From: Gemmatimonadales bacterium UBA7835
Lineage (GTDB): Bacteria > Gemmatimonadota > Gemmatimonadetes > Longimicrobiales > Gaopeijiaceae
Direction of reading: 5' to 3'
NCBI GenBank assembly: GCA_002500925.1
Contig: DLTN01000015.1
Span: 4,530-19,903 of the forward strand
Length of the DNA: 15,374 nucleotides
Shown piece after piece: positions 1 through 7,683 of the stretch (position 1 is the first letter of the stretch; each line of letters starts with the position of its first letter). A model generated the notes under the pieces. That model had not been told where the DNA came from, did not search any database, and saw only the letters and a list, made by a program, of their open reading frames with translations. Both the position numbers and the translations under genes were made by a program.

Positions 1-207
1 AAGCCCACGGCCCTTCCTCCTGTTGAACATCGATTCACGCACCTGCACGTGCGTTACGTGCCGACGATGTTGGAAGTTGACCGAGATGAAAGAGTCGGGG
101 GCGTTGGTGAGCGAGGTCGTTGGGTAGGGCTGGACGGTTTGGAAGACCTTGCGCTGCCCGTCGCACAGCGAAAAGTGTTTGAATCTTGCCTAAAGCATCT
201 GAAGTGA
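1..207 (+). CDS. mutY: MutY adenine glycosylase, C-terminal fragment (5' truncated by window edge)
   Basis: Frame 1 is open from the first base to a TGA at 205-207, giving 68 residues with no start codon in the window. The peptide has FTHLHVRY near its start, then a WVGLDGLEDLALPVAQRKVF stretch near its end. This is the typical ending of the MutY C-terminal NUDIX-like domain: an FTH strand, a W-V-x-L-[DE]-x-L segment, then L-A-L-P-x-A-x-R-K. In MutY this domain recognises 8-oxoguanine opposite the misincorporated adenine that the enzyme removes during base excision repair. The catalytic HhH domain and the Fe-S loop lie left of the window. The creatininase-like gene follows after only 7 bp, so co-transcription is likely. 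Identification rests on the C-terminal motif alone but the match is good. Confidence 0.8.
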   Translation, partial: KPTALPPVEHRFTHLHVRYVPTMLEVDRDERVGGVGERGRWVGLDGLEDLALPVAQRKVFESCLKHLK

Positions 208-214
208 GCGTAGA

Positions 215-919
215 GTGAATATTGCCGAGATGACGTGGATGCAGGTCGAAGCGTACCTGAAGACGGATAATCGATGTGTACTTCCTCTTGGAAGCACGGA
301 GCAGCACGCGTATATAAGCCTAGCCACCGATTCCATCTTGTCGGAGCGTCTGGCGCTCGAAGCCGCAGAGCCCCTTGGAATCCCAGTATTTCCAGTTTTA
401 GCGTACGGTAGGACCCCGTACTTCATGGGATATCCGGGTACTGTAACTGTTTCACCCGACACCTATGAATCTCTTCTCAAGGACATTCTAGAAAGTATTC
501 GTACACATGGGTTCCGCAGGATTTTTATCTTGAATGGTCACGGCGGTAACAGCCCTGCTTGTGCAGCCGTGAAGGAGTGGTCTTCTCGGCACAACGGAGT
601 AGAGATTCTCTGGCACAACTGGTGGAAGTCTCGGGAGGTGAGGGGGGCGATTGATAAGATCGATCCTCACGCATCGCACGCATCATGGATGGAGACATTT
701 CCATGGACTCGCGTGGCGGGCGTGGCTGTTCCACAGGAGCATAAGGCGGCGGTAGAGTTCCCGGATCGAGACGAGATATCGTATAAGCGTTTCCGAGAAG
801 TTGTCGGCGATGGCTCTTTCGGTGGTTGGTACGAGCGTCCTGACGAAGAGATGAAGACGATCTGGGCGATAGCTATAGATGAGTCACGGGCGAAACTCGA
901 GTCGGGATGGACCTCATGA
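215..919 (+). CDS. Creatininase-family amidohydrolase
   Basis: A 234-residue protein of the creatininase/creatinine amidohydrolase superfamily, a metal-dependent hydrolase of cyclic amides and related substrates. The metal-site signature LPLGSTEQH is at residues 23-31 and D39 follows in SLATD, giving the expected E29/H31/D39 set. NGHGGN is at 107-112 and supplies another metal-binding His. A late H-A-S-W-M-E-T segment (155-161) takes the place of the common H-A-G-E-x-E-T-S. The EQHAYISLATD version differs from the common EQHGPHLPLGTD, so this is a side branch and creatinine itself is unlikely to be the substrate. Start: the frame has a stop at 200-202 and GTG 215 is the first start after it; ATG 230 is an alternative. 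The Shine-Dalgarno is weak. It lies 7 bp after mutY and 22 bp before the SDR gene. The substrate is unknown. Confidence 0.85.
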   Translation: MNIAEMTWMQVEAYLKTDNRCVLPLGSTEQHAYISLATDSILSERLALEAAEPLGIPVFPVLAYGRTPYFMGYPGTVTVSPDTYESLLKDILESIRTHGFRRIFILNGHGGNSPACAAVKEWSSRHNGVEILWHNWWKSREVRGAIDKIDPHASHASWMETFPWTRVAGVAVPQEHKAAVEFPDRDEISYKRFREVVGDGSFGGWYERPDEEMKTIWAIAIDESRAKLESGWTS

Positions 920-941
920 ATCCCTCCAAGGTGCTCCGTTT

Positions 942-1700
942 ATGAAGATTGAGTTTAGTGGTCAGACGGTTCTGGTAACCGGTGCCGCAAGTGGGTTCGG
1001 ACTAGAGATCGCTGCTGCCTTCTCTGAGAGAGGTGCGACGGTGTACGCGTGCGATCTCGCAGAGGAGAAGCTGAAAGAAACGCAAAAACAGATAGGTGGG
1101 GCCGGTAAGTCTTCGATCGTAGACGTAACTAGGCGCGACGAAGTAGAGAAATGGGTTCAAGCAGCGTGGTCAGACACCGGGCGTATCGATGTGCTCGTGA
1201 ACAACGCAGGTGGCGTGCTGGGACAGGTAGGAAAGCCAGTCGAAGTGGTTTCAGTTTCGGAGTGGGAAGCGATCGTAGCTGTTAATCAGAACGCAGTATT
1301 TTGGACATCTCAGGCAGTCTCTCCTGCGATGAAGGAGGCCAGGAGCGGAAGAATTATTAACATCTCCAGTGGAGCGGGTCTGGGGATTAGCAAGACTGGG
1401 ATTCAGGCTTATGCATCTGCAAAGGCCGGGCAGATTGGACTCACTCGTCAGCTAGCGCATGAGCTAGGGCCGTGGGGAGTCACGGTGAACAGCGTGGCGC
1501 CGGGCTTTGTGCTTTCGAATTCGTCGACTGAACGCCAGTGGGAGGCGCTTGGCTCAGACGGACAAAAAAAGTTGCTTGACGAGATTGCTTTGGGGCACCT
1601 TGGGAGTCCCTCCGACATCGCTCACACCGTGCTTTTTCTAGCCTCTAAGCAAGCCGGTTGGATCTCGGGGATCGTATTGCCAGTGGACGGAGGCAAGTAG
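942..1700 (+). CDS. SDR-family NAD(P)-dependent oxidoreductase
   Basis: A classical short-chain dehydrogenase/reductase of 252 residues, the usual length. The cofactor-binding TGAASGFG is at 13-20. An Asp ends the second beta strand (D38), which usually indicates NAD(H) rather than NADP(H). NNAG is at 87-90, and the catalytic set is N115, S142 or S143, Y157 and K161 (YASAK). The C-terminus has the typical SGIVLPVDGG. The frame is open back to GTG 879 inside the creatininase gene, but ATG 942 gives a normal SDR N-terminus and has AAGG about 10 nt upstream, so I chose it. Pairing with a creatininase-family hydrolase 22 bp upstream suggests a small catabolic pathway, for example oxidation of an alcohol or sugar group on the same substrate. 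That link is inference; the family fold gives no substrate. Confidence 0.9.
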   Translation: MKIEFSGQTVLVTGAASGFGLEIAAAFSERGATVYACDLAEEKLKETQKQIGGAGKSSIVDVTRRDEVEKWVQAAWSDTGRIDVLVNNAGGVLGQVGKPVEVVSVSEWEAIVAVNQNAVFWTSQAVSPAMKEARSGRIINISSGAGLGISKTGIQAYASAKAGQIGLTRQLAHELGPWGVTVNSVAPGFVLSNSSTERQWEALGSDGQKKLLDEIALGHLGSPSDIAHTVLFLASKQAGWISGIVLPVDGGK

Positions 1701-1745
1701 TAGACGTTGCGGCTAGCTGGACAAGACTGCGTGCGGAGTAACAGG

Positions 1746-3203
1746 TCAGGATAATGTGTCAAACCCTTGGTATCCTTCTCCGCCTGTGGGTCCTTCGTGC
1801 GGAGCACGAGTATAGCCAGCAGTTGTGCGGCTGATCCTACGCTGGGCCACTAAAGCCTCGAGCACGAGTTCACAGGCTGCTGCCCGCTGTCCGTCATTGG
1901 CAGTGTCCGAAGCTAGGCCGACATCACTCACTAGCTGAAGCAGTCCCGGTACTGTCGAGAAGCCTAGAACGCAGGCGTTCCCAGACGAATCCGCCCCTAC
2001 TTGCAGCGCACCTCCGGTCTCGAAATACTCGATAATACCGTCTACGTCGGCGCCAGCGGCACGGACGTCAAAGGCTTGTGAGCATGCTTGCTGAATCAGC
2101 TCGCGCGCGATCCGATCTGCACCATGAAGTTCACCTTCATACTCTAGTTCCATTTTCCCGGTAATGGCGGGCATTGCGGCGTAGAGATCTGACACTCGAG
2201 GCACGGCTACGTCTTCGCCGTCTTCTAAGGCGCGCCTCTCTGCGTTCGAAATGACTGTCTCGATCACAGTAATGGGCATGCGTTGGCTCACTCCTGAGCG
2301 TTGATCAATCCGTTTATCATGCCGCCCCAGAAAAGCGATTCGCTCAACAACCTCCTGGAGAAAGTCAGGGACTTCGACAGATAGATCGTTGCGACTAATC
2401 CACGCTTCTTGGCGTGTGATTTGTATTCCAATATCGAGGTCCTGCGGATAGTGAGTGCGAATCTCTGCGCCTATTCGGTCTTTGAGCGGTGTGATGATCT
2501 TCCCCCGCGCAGTGTAGTCCTCTGGGTTTGCTGTGAAGACCATGAGCACATCGAGCGAGAGACGGATTGGGTATCCCTTTACCTGTACATCACCTTCTTG
2601 GAGGATGTTGAACAGCCCTACCTGGATCTTTCCAGCGAGATCGGGCAGCTCGTTGATTGCTAGGATCCCACGGTTGGCACGCGGGAGAAGACCGTAGTGA
2701 ATGGTGAGTTCGTCCCCGAGAGCGTGACCGCCTCGTGCCGCCTTGATCGGATCCACGTCGCCGATCATGTCGGCGATGGTCACGTCTGGCGTCGCGAGCT
2801 TTTCGACGTAACGGGAATCTCTAGCGATCCAATCGACTGGGGTGGCGTCCCCGTGCTCTTGAATCTTCATTCGGCCGAACTTCGAGAGTGGATTAAGGGG
2901 ATCGTCATTCACCTCGCTCCCGCCTATGATTGGAATCTGCTCATCCAGTAGCAGGCTTAGGTCGCGGAGTATCCGGCTTTTGGCTTGGCCTCTTAGCCCT
3001 AGCAAGATGAAGTCGTGTCGGGCTAGGATCGCGTTGACGATCTGAGGAATGACGGAGTCAGAGTATCCATGCACGCCTGGAAAGAGAGCCTCTCCAGACC
3101 TCAATTTCTGGATCACATTGTCGCGAAGCTCTTCTTTGACGGGACGCTGCTTGTAGCCGCTTTCCTTAAGTCCTCTGAGTGTGTTGGGAAGAGACTTGCT
3201 CAT
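1746..3203 (-). CDS. Magnesium-chelatase/MoxR-like AAA+ ATPase
   Basis: A 485-residue AAA+ ATPase of the magnesium chelatase subunit I/MoxR-like group. The Walker A region is GLRGQAKS (69-76), with Ala in place of the usual second Gly of GxxxxGK[ST]. Walker B is GILAINE (179-185), with Asn in place of the first acidic residue. Sensor 1 TANPEDY is around 224-230, and PLKDRIG (239-245) holds a likely arginine finger, R243. As I recall, the RGQAK and AINELPDL forms recur in a bacterial clade often labelled simply 'magnesium chelatase', so they need not mean inactivity. Such ATPases usually remodel a target through a VWA-domain partner; none is visible beside it, and no chlorophyll or bacteriochlorophyll gene is present. 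The gene is divergent from ETF-QO and convergent with the SDR gene. Start ATG 3203 has no clear Shine-Dalgarno. The biological target is unknown. Confidence 0.8.
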   Translation of the reverse strand: MSKSLPNTLRGLKESGYKQRPVKEELRDNVIQKLRSGEALFPGVHGYSDSVIPQIVNAILARHDFILLGLRGQAKSRILRDLSLLLDEQIPIIGGSEVNDDPLNPLSKFGRMKIQEHGDATPVDWIARDSRYVEKLATPDVTIADMIGDVDPIKAARGGHALGDELTIHYGLLPRANRGILAINELPDLAGKIQVGLFNILQEGDVQVKGYPIRLSLDVLMVFTANPEDYTARGKIITPLKDRIGAEIRTHYPQDLDIGIQITRQEAWISRNDLSVEVPDFLQEVVERIAFLGRHDKRIDQRSGVSQRMPITVIETVISNAERRALEDGEDVAVPRVSDLYAAMPAITGKMELEYEGELHGADRIARELIQQACSQAFDVRAAGADVDGIIEYFETGGALQVGADSSGNACVLGFSTVPGLLQLVSDVGLASDTANDGQRAAACELVLEALVAQRRISRTTAGYTRAPHEGPTGGEGYQGFDTLS

Positions 3204-3321
3204 GGGGTTGGTCCGATTCGACAGTCGTCGCGTGTGGAGGATGCGGCACTATTTGACGGCGAAACGGTACACGTGTCGACCAATGCAGGTCCCACTTTGT
3301 AACAAAAGCTTTGGAGCAGTC

Positions 3322-5010
3322 ATGTCAGAGGGCACATCCGTCCTCAGTAGCATCGTGAGTCCCTTTGATGCTCAGCCTCCCCTCGTAAGGGACCGCTTCA
3401 TTGTCGCCGATCAGCCCGATGAGGAAGCGATTCCGATGGACGTTGTCTTCGTCGGAGCCGGTCCCGGTGGGCTCGCTGGAGCGATTGAACTCGCGCGACT
3501 CGTGAGGGAGGACAATGAAAGCGGCGGGGGCATCGGAGAGCTAGAGATAGCGGTACTTGAAAAGGCTGGACAGCTGGGTGAGCACAACCTCTCGGGGGCG
3601 GTGGTCAACCCCAGCGCCTTCAGGGAGCTCTTTCCTGAACTGAGCATGGAGGACCTGCCTCTTCGACGCCCAGTAGAAAAAGAAGCGGTATACGTAATGA
3701 CGGGGTCGAATTCATACCGGATTCCTACCCCTCCTACGATGAAGAACCACGGTAATTGGATCGCTTCGATCTCTGAGATTGTCCGTTGGCTGGGGGAGAA
3801 GGCCGAGGGGCTTGGTGTGAATGTGTTCCCAGGGTTTCCTGTTGACTCATTATTGGTAGAAGGAAGTAGGGTAATCGGGGTAAGAACTACGCCTTCAGGG
3901 CTGGGCCGCGATGGTGAACCTGCGGGCGGAGGGGATCATATGCCATCAGTTGACCTTTCCGCCCAGGTCACGGTGCTCTCTGAAGGCTCCCGTGGCTTGT
4001 TGTCCCAAGCGTGGCTGGACTGGCAGGGTGTGATCGCTGAGAATCCTCAGATCTACGCGCTAGGAGTGAAGGAGGTCTGGGAGGTGAAGAAGCCACTTGA
4101 CCGGATTATCCACACTATGGGTTGGCCTCTTCCAAGCGATGCGTTTGGTGGAAGCTTTGCGTACCCGCTCTCCGATAACACCGTAGCACTTGGTCTAGTG
4201 GTCGGACTAGACTATGGAGACGCGCGCCTCGACGTCCATGAACTGCTCCAACGTATGAAGTTGCACCAACTGTTTCGCGGCCTTCTTGAAGGTGGCGAGA
4301 TGCTAGAATGGGGTGCAAAGACGATTCCGGAGGGGGGCTTTTATTCCGTGCCGGAACGTCGGCATGGGGACGGTCTGCTAGTGATAGGGGATTCCGCGGG
4401 ATATGTAGAGGTCTCCTCCCTTAAGGGGATACACTATGCAATGCATTCCGGGATCATGGCTGCCCGGGCGATTTTCGAGGGCCTCAAGAAAGGAGGTACA
4501 TCTGCTGACCACCTAGCTGGTTATACGTCATCCGTAGATGACAGCGTGATCATGAAAGATCTCAAAGAACGCAGGAACATGCGGTTAGCGTTCAAGGGTG
4601 GCTTTGTCAGCGGTGTTATTAAGGCGGGCCTCATGACACTGACAAGAGGGGCGTTCCCCGGTCGTAAGATTTCGATCTCAGAAGACGCAGCGGCCCCAAA
4701 GCACCTAGGCACGGAAAGGGAGCCACTTGTTCCAGATGGCAAACTGACTTTCTCTAAGGTCGACGCCGTCTACAAATCCGGTAATCAGACGCGAGATGAT
4801 ATCCCGTCGCACTTGATTGTCGCAGACAGCGTTAGTCCCGAGGAGGCGGAGATGTACGTGCATCTTTGTCCAGCCGGCGTGTATGAATGGGATGGTGAGA
4901 GCCTCGCTGTAAATGCGCCTAACTGCATTGATTGCAAGGCCACAGACGTGCTTGGCCCCCGTTGGACGCCGCGCGAAGGTGGTAGTGGACCTTCGTATCG
5001 GCAGATGTAG
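3322..5010 (+). CDS. Electron transfer flavoprotein-ubiquinone oxidoreductase (variant Fe-S site)
   Basis: A 562-residue homologue of ETF-QO, the membrane-associated flavoprotein that passes electrons from reduced ETF (acyl-CoA and related dehydrogenases) to the quinone pool. The FAD-binding GAGPGG is at 45-50, the family motif GEHNLSGAV follows, and GDSAGYVEVSSLKGIHYAM is the conserved second FAD contact near the quinone site. The C-terminal ferredoxin-like part keeps C516 (CPAGVYEW), C535 and C538. The position of the fourth canonical ligand is T541, in CIDCKAT where CVHCKTC is usual. The protein ends with GGSGPSY, as the family does. The frame is open back to 3181, overlapping the divergent gene, but ATG 3322 has GGAG at 3313-3316 and gives the normal length. 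No etfA or etfB is in the window. The family call is secure; Fe-S status is uncertain. Confidence 0.92.
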   Translation: MSEGTSVLSSIVSPFDAQPPLVRDRFIVADQPDEEAIPMDVVFVGAGPGGLAGAIELARLVREDNESGGGIGELEIAVLEKAGQLGEHNLSGAVVNPSAFRELFPELSMEDLPLRRPVEKEAVYVMTGSNSYRIPTPPTMKNHGNWIASISEIVRWLGEKAEGLGVNVFPGFPVDSLLVEGSRVIGVRTTPSGLGRDGEPAGGGDHMPSVDLSAQVTVLSEGSRGLLSQAWLDWQGVIAENPQIYALGVKEVWEVKKPLDRIIHTMGWPLPSDAFGGSFAYPLSDNTVALGLVVGLDYGDARLDVHELLQRMKLHQLFRGLLEGGEMLEWGAKTIPEGGFYSVPERRHGDGLLVIGDSAGYVEVSSLKGIHYAMHSGIMAARAIFEGLKKGGTSADHLAGYTSSVDDSVIMKDLKERRNMRLAFKGGFVSGVIKAGLMTLTRGAFPGRKISISEDAAAPKHLGTEREPLVPDGKLTFSKVDAVYKSGNQTRDDIPSHLIVADSVSPEEAEMYVHLCPAGVYEWDGESLAVNAPNCIDCKATDVLGPRWTPREGGSGPSYRQM

Positions 5011-5013
5011 GAG

Positions 5014-5041
5014 CGCAAAAGCAAAAGTCAATTGCTTTGCG
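5014..5041. terminator. Hairpin between convergent genes, possible terminator
   Basis: Just after the ETF-QO stop, the arm 5014-5024 pairs with 5032-5041 to give a 10-bp stem with one bulged A and a 7-nt loop. There is no T tract after it on the plus strand. On the minus strand the sequence beyond it is moderately T-rich (TTTTGCTTTTGC, partly inside the stem). It lies between the converging ETF-QO and NUDIX genes, so it could end transcription from either side. A second, smaller hairpin (5 bp, 5-nt loop) is at 5075-5089. Function is inferred only from position and pairing. Confidence 0.35.
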
Positions 5042-5146
5042 ACTTGTGGCTCAACCTAGGCCGGTGAGGGAGTAGGTCGATGACCGACCCAGAAGGTTCC
5101 GATCTCAGGCGGGCAGGGATCCGTAAGAACCAAAAACAAAGGTGCC

Positions 5147-6001
5147 CTAATCATCCTCATTGATTTCGAGCCCGATCCCAGTGGGTGTAACCACTAGCGT
5201 TGGCATAATGGAGCGCACTAGTTGCGATCCGAATCCTTCTAATGCAGCGTCGGCCGACTCGTAAAGAGACAGAGACTCAATCGTTTTGATAGTCGGGAAG
5301 ACCATCGGTAGATCGCCCTGATCTAGCCGGGTCAGTGCGGCTTGCGGAGAGATCCAAAGTGCCTCAGTCATCTCGCGGCGATCTACGATCGGTGTTGCAC
5401 CAGCATGAACTTTGGCTGCAAAAAATCGCGTGTCGTAGCGTCGTGGCTCCGGCTCTGGGGTAATCCAGTGCGCGATGTACTCGACCTTGTCTCCTGTGAT
5501 TCGGGATCCCAGTTGTTGCAGGGCTTCATGGAAATTGATCCGGTCACTCATCAGCGCATCGCGGATTTCGTCCACGCTGGAATCTTCAGCAGCGGTGGCC
5601 GGAGCTGAACCATCTGTCTGCACGCCGATAAGGATACCTGTTTCCTCGAAGGCTTCGCGAAGCGCAGCAATGTAGTATGCGATAGCTGGCGGCTCCTGGA
5701 TTTGCCCAAGACGTTTTTCAGCAGAATCTCGGTCTAGGTTTTCCAGCAGTGCTATCAGCGCAGGAAGCGAATCAGGTTTGTCCACTCGTCCGCCGGGGAA
5801 GACGTAAGCTCCAGGTACGAAGCCTGACCTAGGGCTGCGGCGCATAAGGAGTAACTCTAGCCCAGCTTCTGCGTCACGCAGGAGAACAATCGTCGCTGCA
5901 GCCACTGGGGTGATGGGCACGGTCGGGGGGTCGGCGATCGTTTCAGCAAACCCAGCCGGCAAGCTTTTAAAGGGAATGACGAATTCTCCGGACCCGCTCA
6001 A
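5147..6001 (-). CDS. NUDIX hydrolase, NUDT19/NUDT7-like, with split Nudix box
   Basis: A 284-residue NUDIX hydrolase, which would cleave a nucleoside diphosphate linked to another group. AYVFPGG (65-71) begins the Nudix box, and REAFEETGIL (115-124) completes it with the metal-binding glutamates. About 30 extra residues separate the two halves, where the classical GX5EX7REUXEEXGU box leaves 14 positions. Such an insertion is known in the NUDT19-like branch, whose characterised members hydrolyse CoA or acyl-CoA. That makes a CoA derivative a reasonable but unproven substrate. The longest reading starts at TTG 6001, overlapping the stop of the upstream GGT-like gene by TTGA, a pattern that suits translational coupling. 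GTG starts about 27-33 residues further in are possible, because the first 30 residues are not conserved-looking. It is the second gene of a two-gene unit. Confidence 0.82.
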   Translation of the reverse strand: MSGSGEFVIPFKSLPAGFAETIADPPTVPITPVAAATIVLLRDAEAGLELLLMRRSPRSGFVPGAYVFPGGRVDKPDSLPALIALLENLDRDSAEKRLGQIQEPPAIAYYIAALREAFEETGILIGVQTDGSAPATAAEDSSVDEIRDALMSDRINFHEALQQLGSRITGDKVEYIAHWITPEPEPRRYDTRFFAAKVHAGATPIVDRREMTEALWISPQAALTRLDQGDLPMVFPTIKTIESLSLYESADAALEGFGSQLVRSIMPTLVVTPTGIGLEINEDD

Positions 6002-7683
6002 CGGCCGGCCGCCATCCCGTCTTTCCTTGGGTCTGAGGCGGCCGCCCAGCCTCTAGTAAGTCGCAGAATCGCTTGCCCTCCCCCGAAGGCTACCCCTTGG
6101 GGATCACGAAGCTGGTGTCCTAGGGCTTCGAGAGCCGAGCCCACCTCAGGATCTAAGTTCTCAATTGCTACACGTGTTCCGGAGAAGTGACGGAATCTGG
6201 CCGCATCGATGGCCTCCTGGGGATCCATTCCAAATTCGACAATGTTGAGTAACACCTGCACGTGCCCCTGCGGTTGCATTGAGCCGCCCATCACACCGTA
6301 AGAGAGCCACGGGTCACCATCTTTAGTGACGAATGCAGGGATGATCGTGTGGAGTGGACTCTTATTAGGGGCGATCTGGTTTGGGTGCCCCTCCTCAAGC
6401 GTGAAGCCAGCACCTCTGTTTTGCAGGACTATCCCTGTTCCCGGCACCACAACCCGCGATCCGAAGTATCCGAATATAGAATTGATAAACGAAATCATGT
6501 TCCCGTGCCGGTCGGCCACTGTCAGGTAGATAGTTTCTGAGTCAGTGGCGAGCTGCCCGGGATCAGGTCGGTCTGCTGCCGTGAAGGGATCGATCAGAGT
6601 CGCTCGCTCGGCGAGATAGTTAGAATCGAGTAATGCCGATGGTCTAACGTCCATATGAGCGGGGTCTGCGATGTACCGGCTCAGGTCAGCATGAGCGAGC
6701 TTTTTGGCCTCAATCAGTGTGTGCAGGTATTCGGCGGAGTTGTGCTCCATGGTGGAAAAATCATAGCCTTCGAGCATCTTGAGCATCTGGAGGGCCGCTA
6801 TCCCTTGACCCGCCGGAGGGAGTTCCCAAAGACGGTAGTCCTTATAGTCGACTGATAGCGGCTCTACCCATCTAGGCTCGTGGCTTTGCAGGTCCTCCAG
6901 GGTTAGGTAGCCGCCGAGCGTGCTGAGCCCCTCAACAATTTCACGGCCGAGGTCTCCCCCGTAGAATGCCTGAGCGCCACCATCGGAGATCCGTTGGAAT
7001 GACCTGGCGAGGTCAGGGTTTTGAAACCAGTCTCCAGCTTCGGGAGCTTCGTCGTCAATCAAAAATGTTGCTGCAGCGCCTATGTCACGACGCAGGCCGT
7101 TTACGGTCCCAGCCCAGTCCTGAGCGATGATTGGTGTGACTGGGAAACCTTCATTCGCTATGCGAATCGCGGGTGCTAGCACCTCGGCAAGTGTCATGGT
7201 GCCATACTTCTCAATCAGCGCATTCCAACCGGACAAGGCACCGGGTACTGTGACCGAACGTGGCCCTGATCCCGGTACGCTTGGCTCTTCTTCGGCGAGA
7301 AGGGCTTCGACATCAACGTTAGATCCGGATTTCCCGCTTGCATCGAGACCCACAAGTCGTCTAGAGTTCGCGTCCCAGAGTATCGCAAACATGTCGCCGC
7401 CTATTCCGGTCATGTGTGGCTCTGTCACGTTAAGAACGGCAGCCGCCGCTACCGCGGCATCTATAGCGTTTCCACCTGCTGCAAGAATTTCGAGAGCGGT
7501 GGTGGTGGCAAGGGGTTGGCTGGTAGCTACCGCGTCATTGGGTGCGTAGACCGTGGATCTGCCTGAGTAGGTGGCTGGGCTGTGCACAGGGCCTGTCATC
7601 CGAGAGGTCGCTTGAGCTTCAATGCTAAAGGGAGTGAGGGTCGTGGCCGCGAGCAGGGCCAAGAGTAGGACCGAGCGTGACAT
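5998..7683 (-). CDS. Gamma-glutamyltransferase-like Ntn hydrolase, secreted
   Basis: A 561-residue member of the GGT family, made as one chain and normally self-cleaved before a catalytic Thr. From ATG 7683 the N-terminus is a signal peptide (MSRSVLLLALLAATTLTPFS, then EAQA), so the enzyme is exported. An in-frame ATG at 7770 would add 29 residues before the signal and is less likely. Family landmarks are AAGGNAIDAAVAAA, TEPHMTGIGGDMF, the putative nucleophile T384 in DSETIYLTVADRHGN, and GVMGGSMQPQGH. The residue after the nucleophile is Ile rather than the His of classical GGT (TTH), and the PLSSMSP oxyanion/substrate segment is replaced by PLHTIIP. This places it in the broad GGT-like/acylase branch, so activity on glutathione is uncertain. 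Its last codons overlap the NUDIX start. The family call is firm, the substrate is not. Confidence 0.88.
   Translation of the reverse strand: MSRSVLLLALLAATTLTPFSIEAQATSRMTGPVHSPATYSGRSTVYAPNDAVATSQPLATTTALEILAAGGNAIDAAVAAAAVLNVTEPHMTGIGGDMFAILWDANSRRLVGLDASGKSGSNVDVEALLAEEEPSVPGSGPRSVTVPGALSGWNALIEKYGTMTLAEVLAPAIRIANEGFPVTPIIAQDWAGTVNGLRRDIGAAATFLIDDEAPEAGDWFQNPDLARSFQRISDGGAQAFYGGDLGREIVEGLSTLGGYLTLEDLQSHEPRWVEPLSVDYKDYRLWELPPAGQGIAALQMLKMLEGYDFSTMEHNSAEYLHTLIEAKKLAHADLSRYIADPAHMDVRPSALLDSNYLAERATLIDPFTAADRPDPGQLATDSETIYLTVADRHGNMISFINSIFGYFGSRVVVPGTGIVLQNRGAGFTLEEGHPNQIAPNKSPLHTIIPAFVTKDGDPWLSYGVMGGSMQPQGHVQVLLNIVEFGMDPQEAIDAARFRHFSGTRVAIENLDPEVGSALEALGHQLRDPQGVAFGGGQAILRLTRGWAAASDPRKDGMAAGR

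Noticed and set aside
3253..3281. TTGACG at 3253 and the palindrome ACACGTGT at 3269-3276 as promoter/operator of ETF-QO
   Set aside because: No -10 box at proper spacing, and an 8-bp palindrome alone is expected by chance in this length.
3181..3321. 47-residue N-terminal extension of ETF-QO
   Set aside because: It overlaps the divergent AAA+ gene's start, has no ETF-QO-like sequence, and ATG 3322 has a good GGAG and normal length.
7127..7549. 140-codon plus-strand ORF opposite the GGT-like gene, and similar antisense ORFs such as 10184-10612, 11178-11633 and 13082-13456
   Set aside because: They lie fully opposite well-supported genes and have low-complexity Ser/Pro/Ala-rich products typical of antisense frames.
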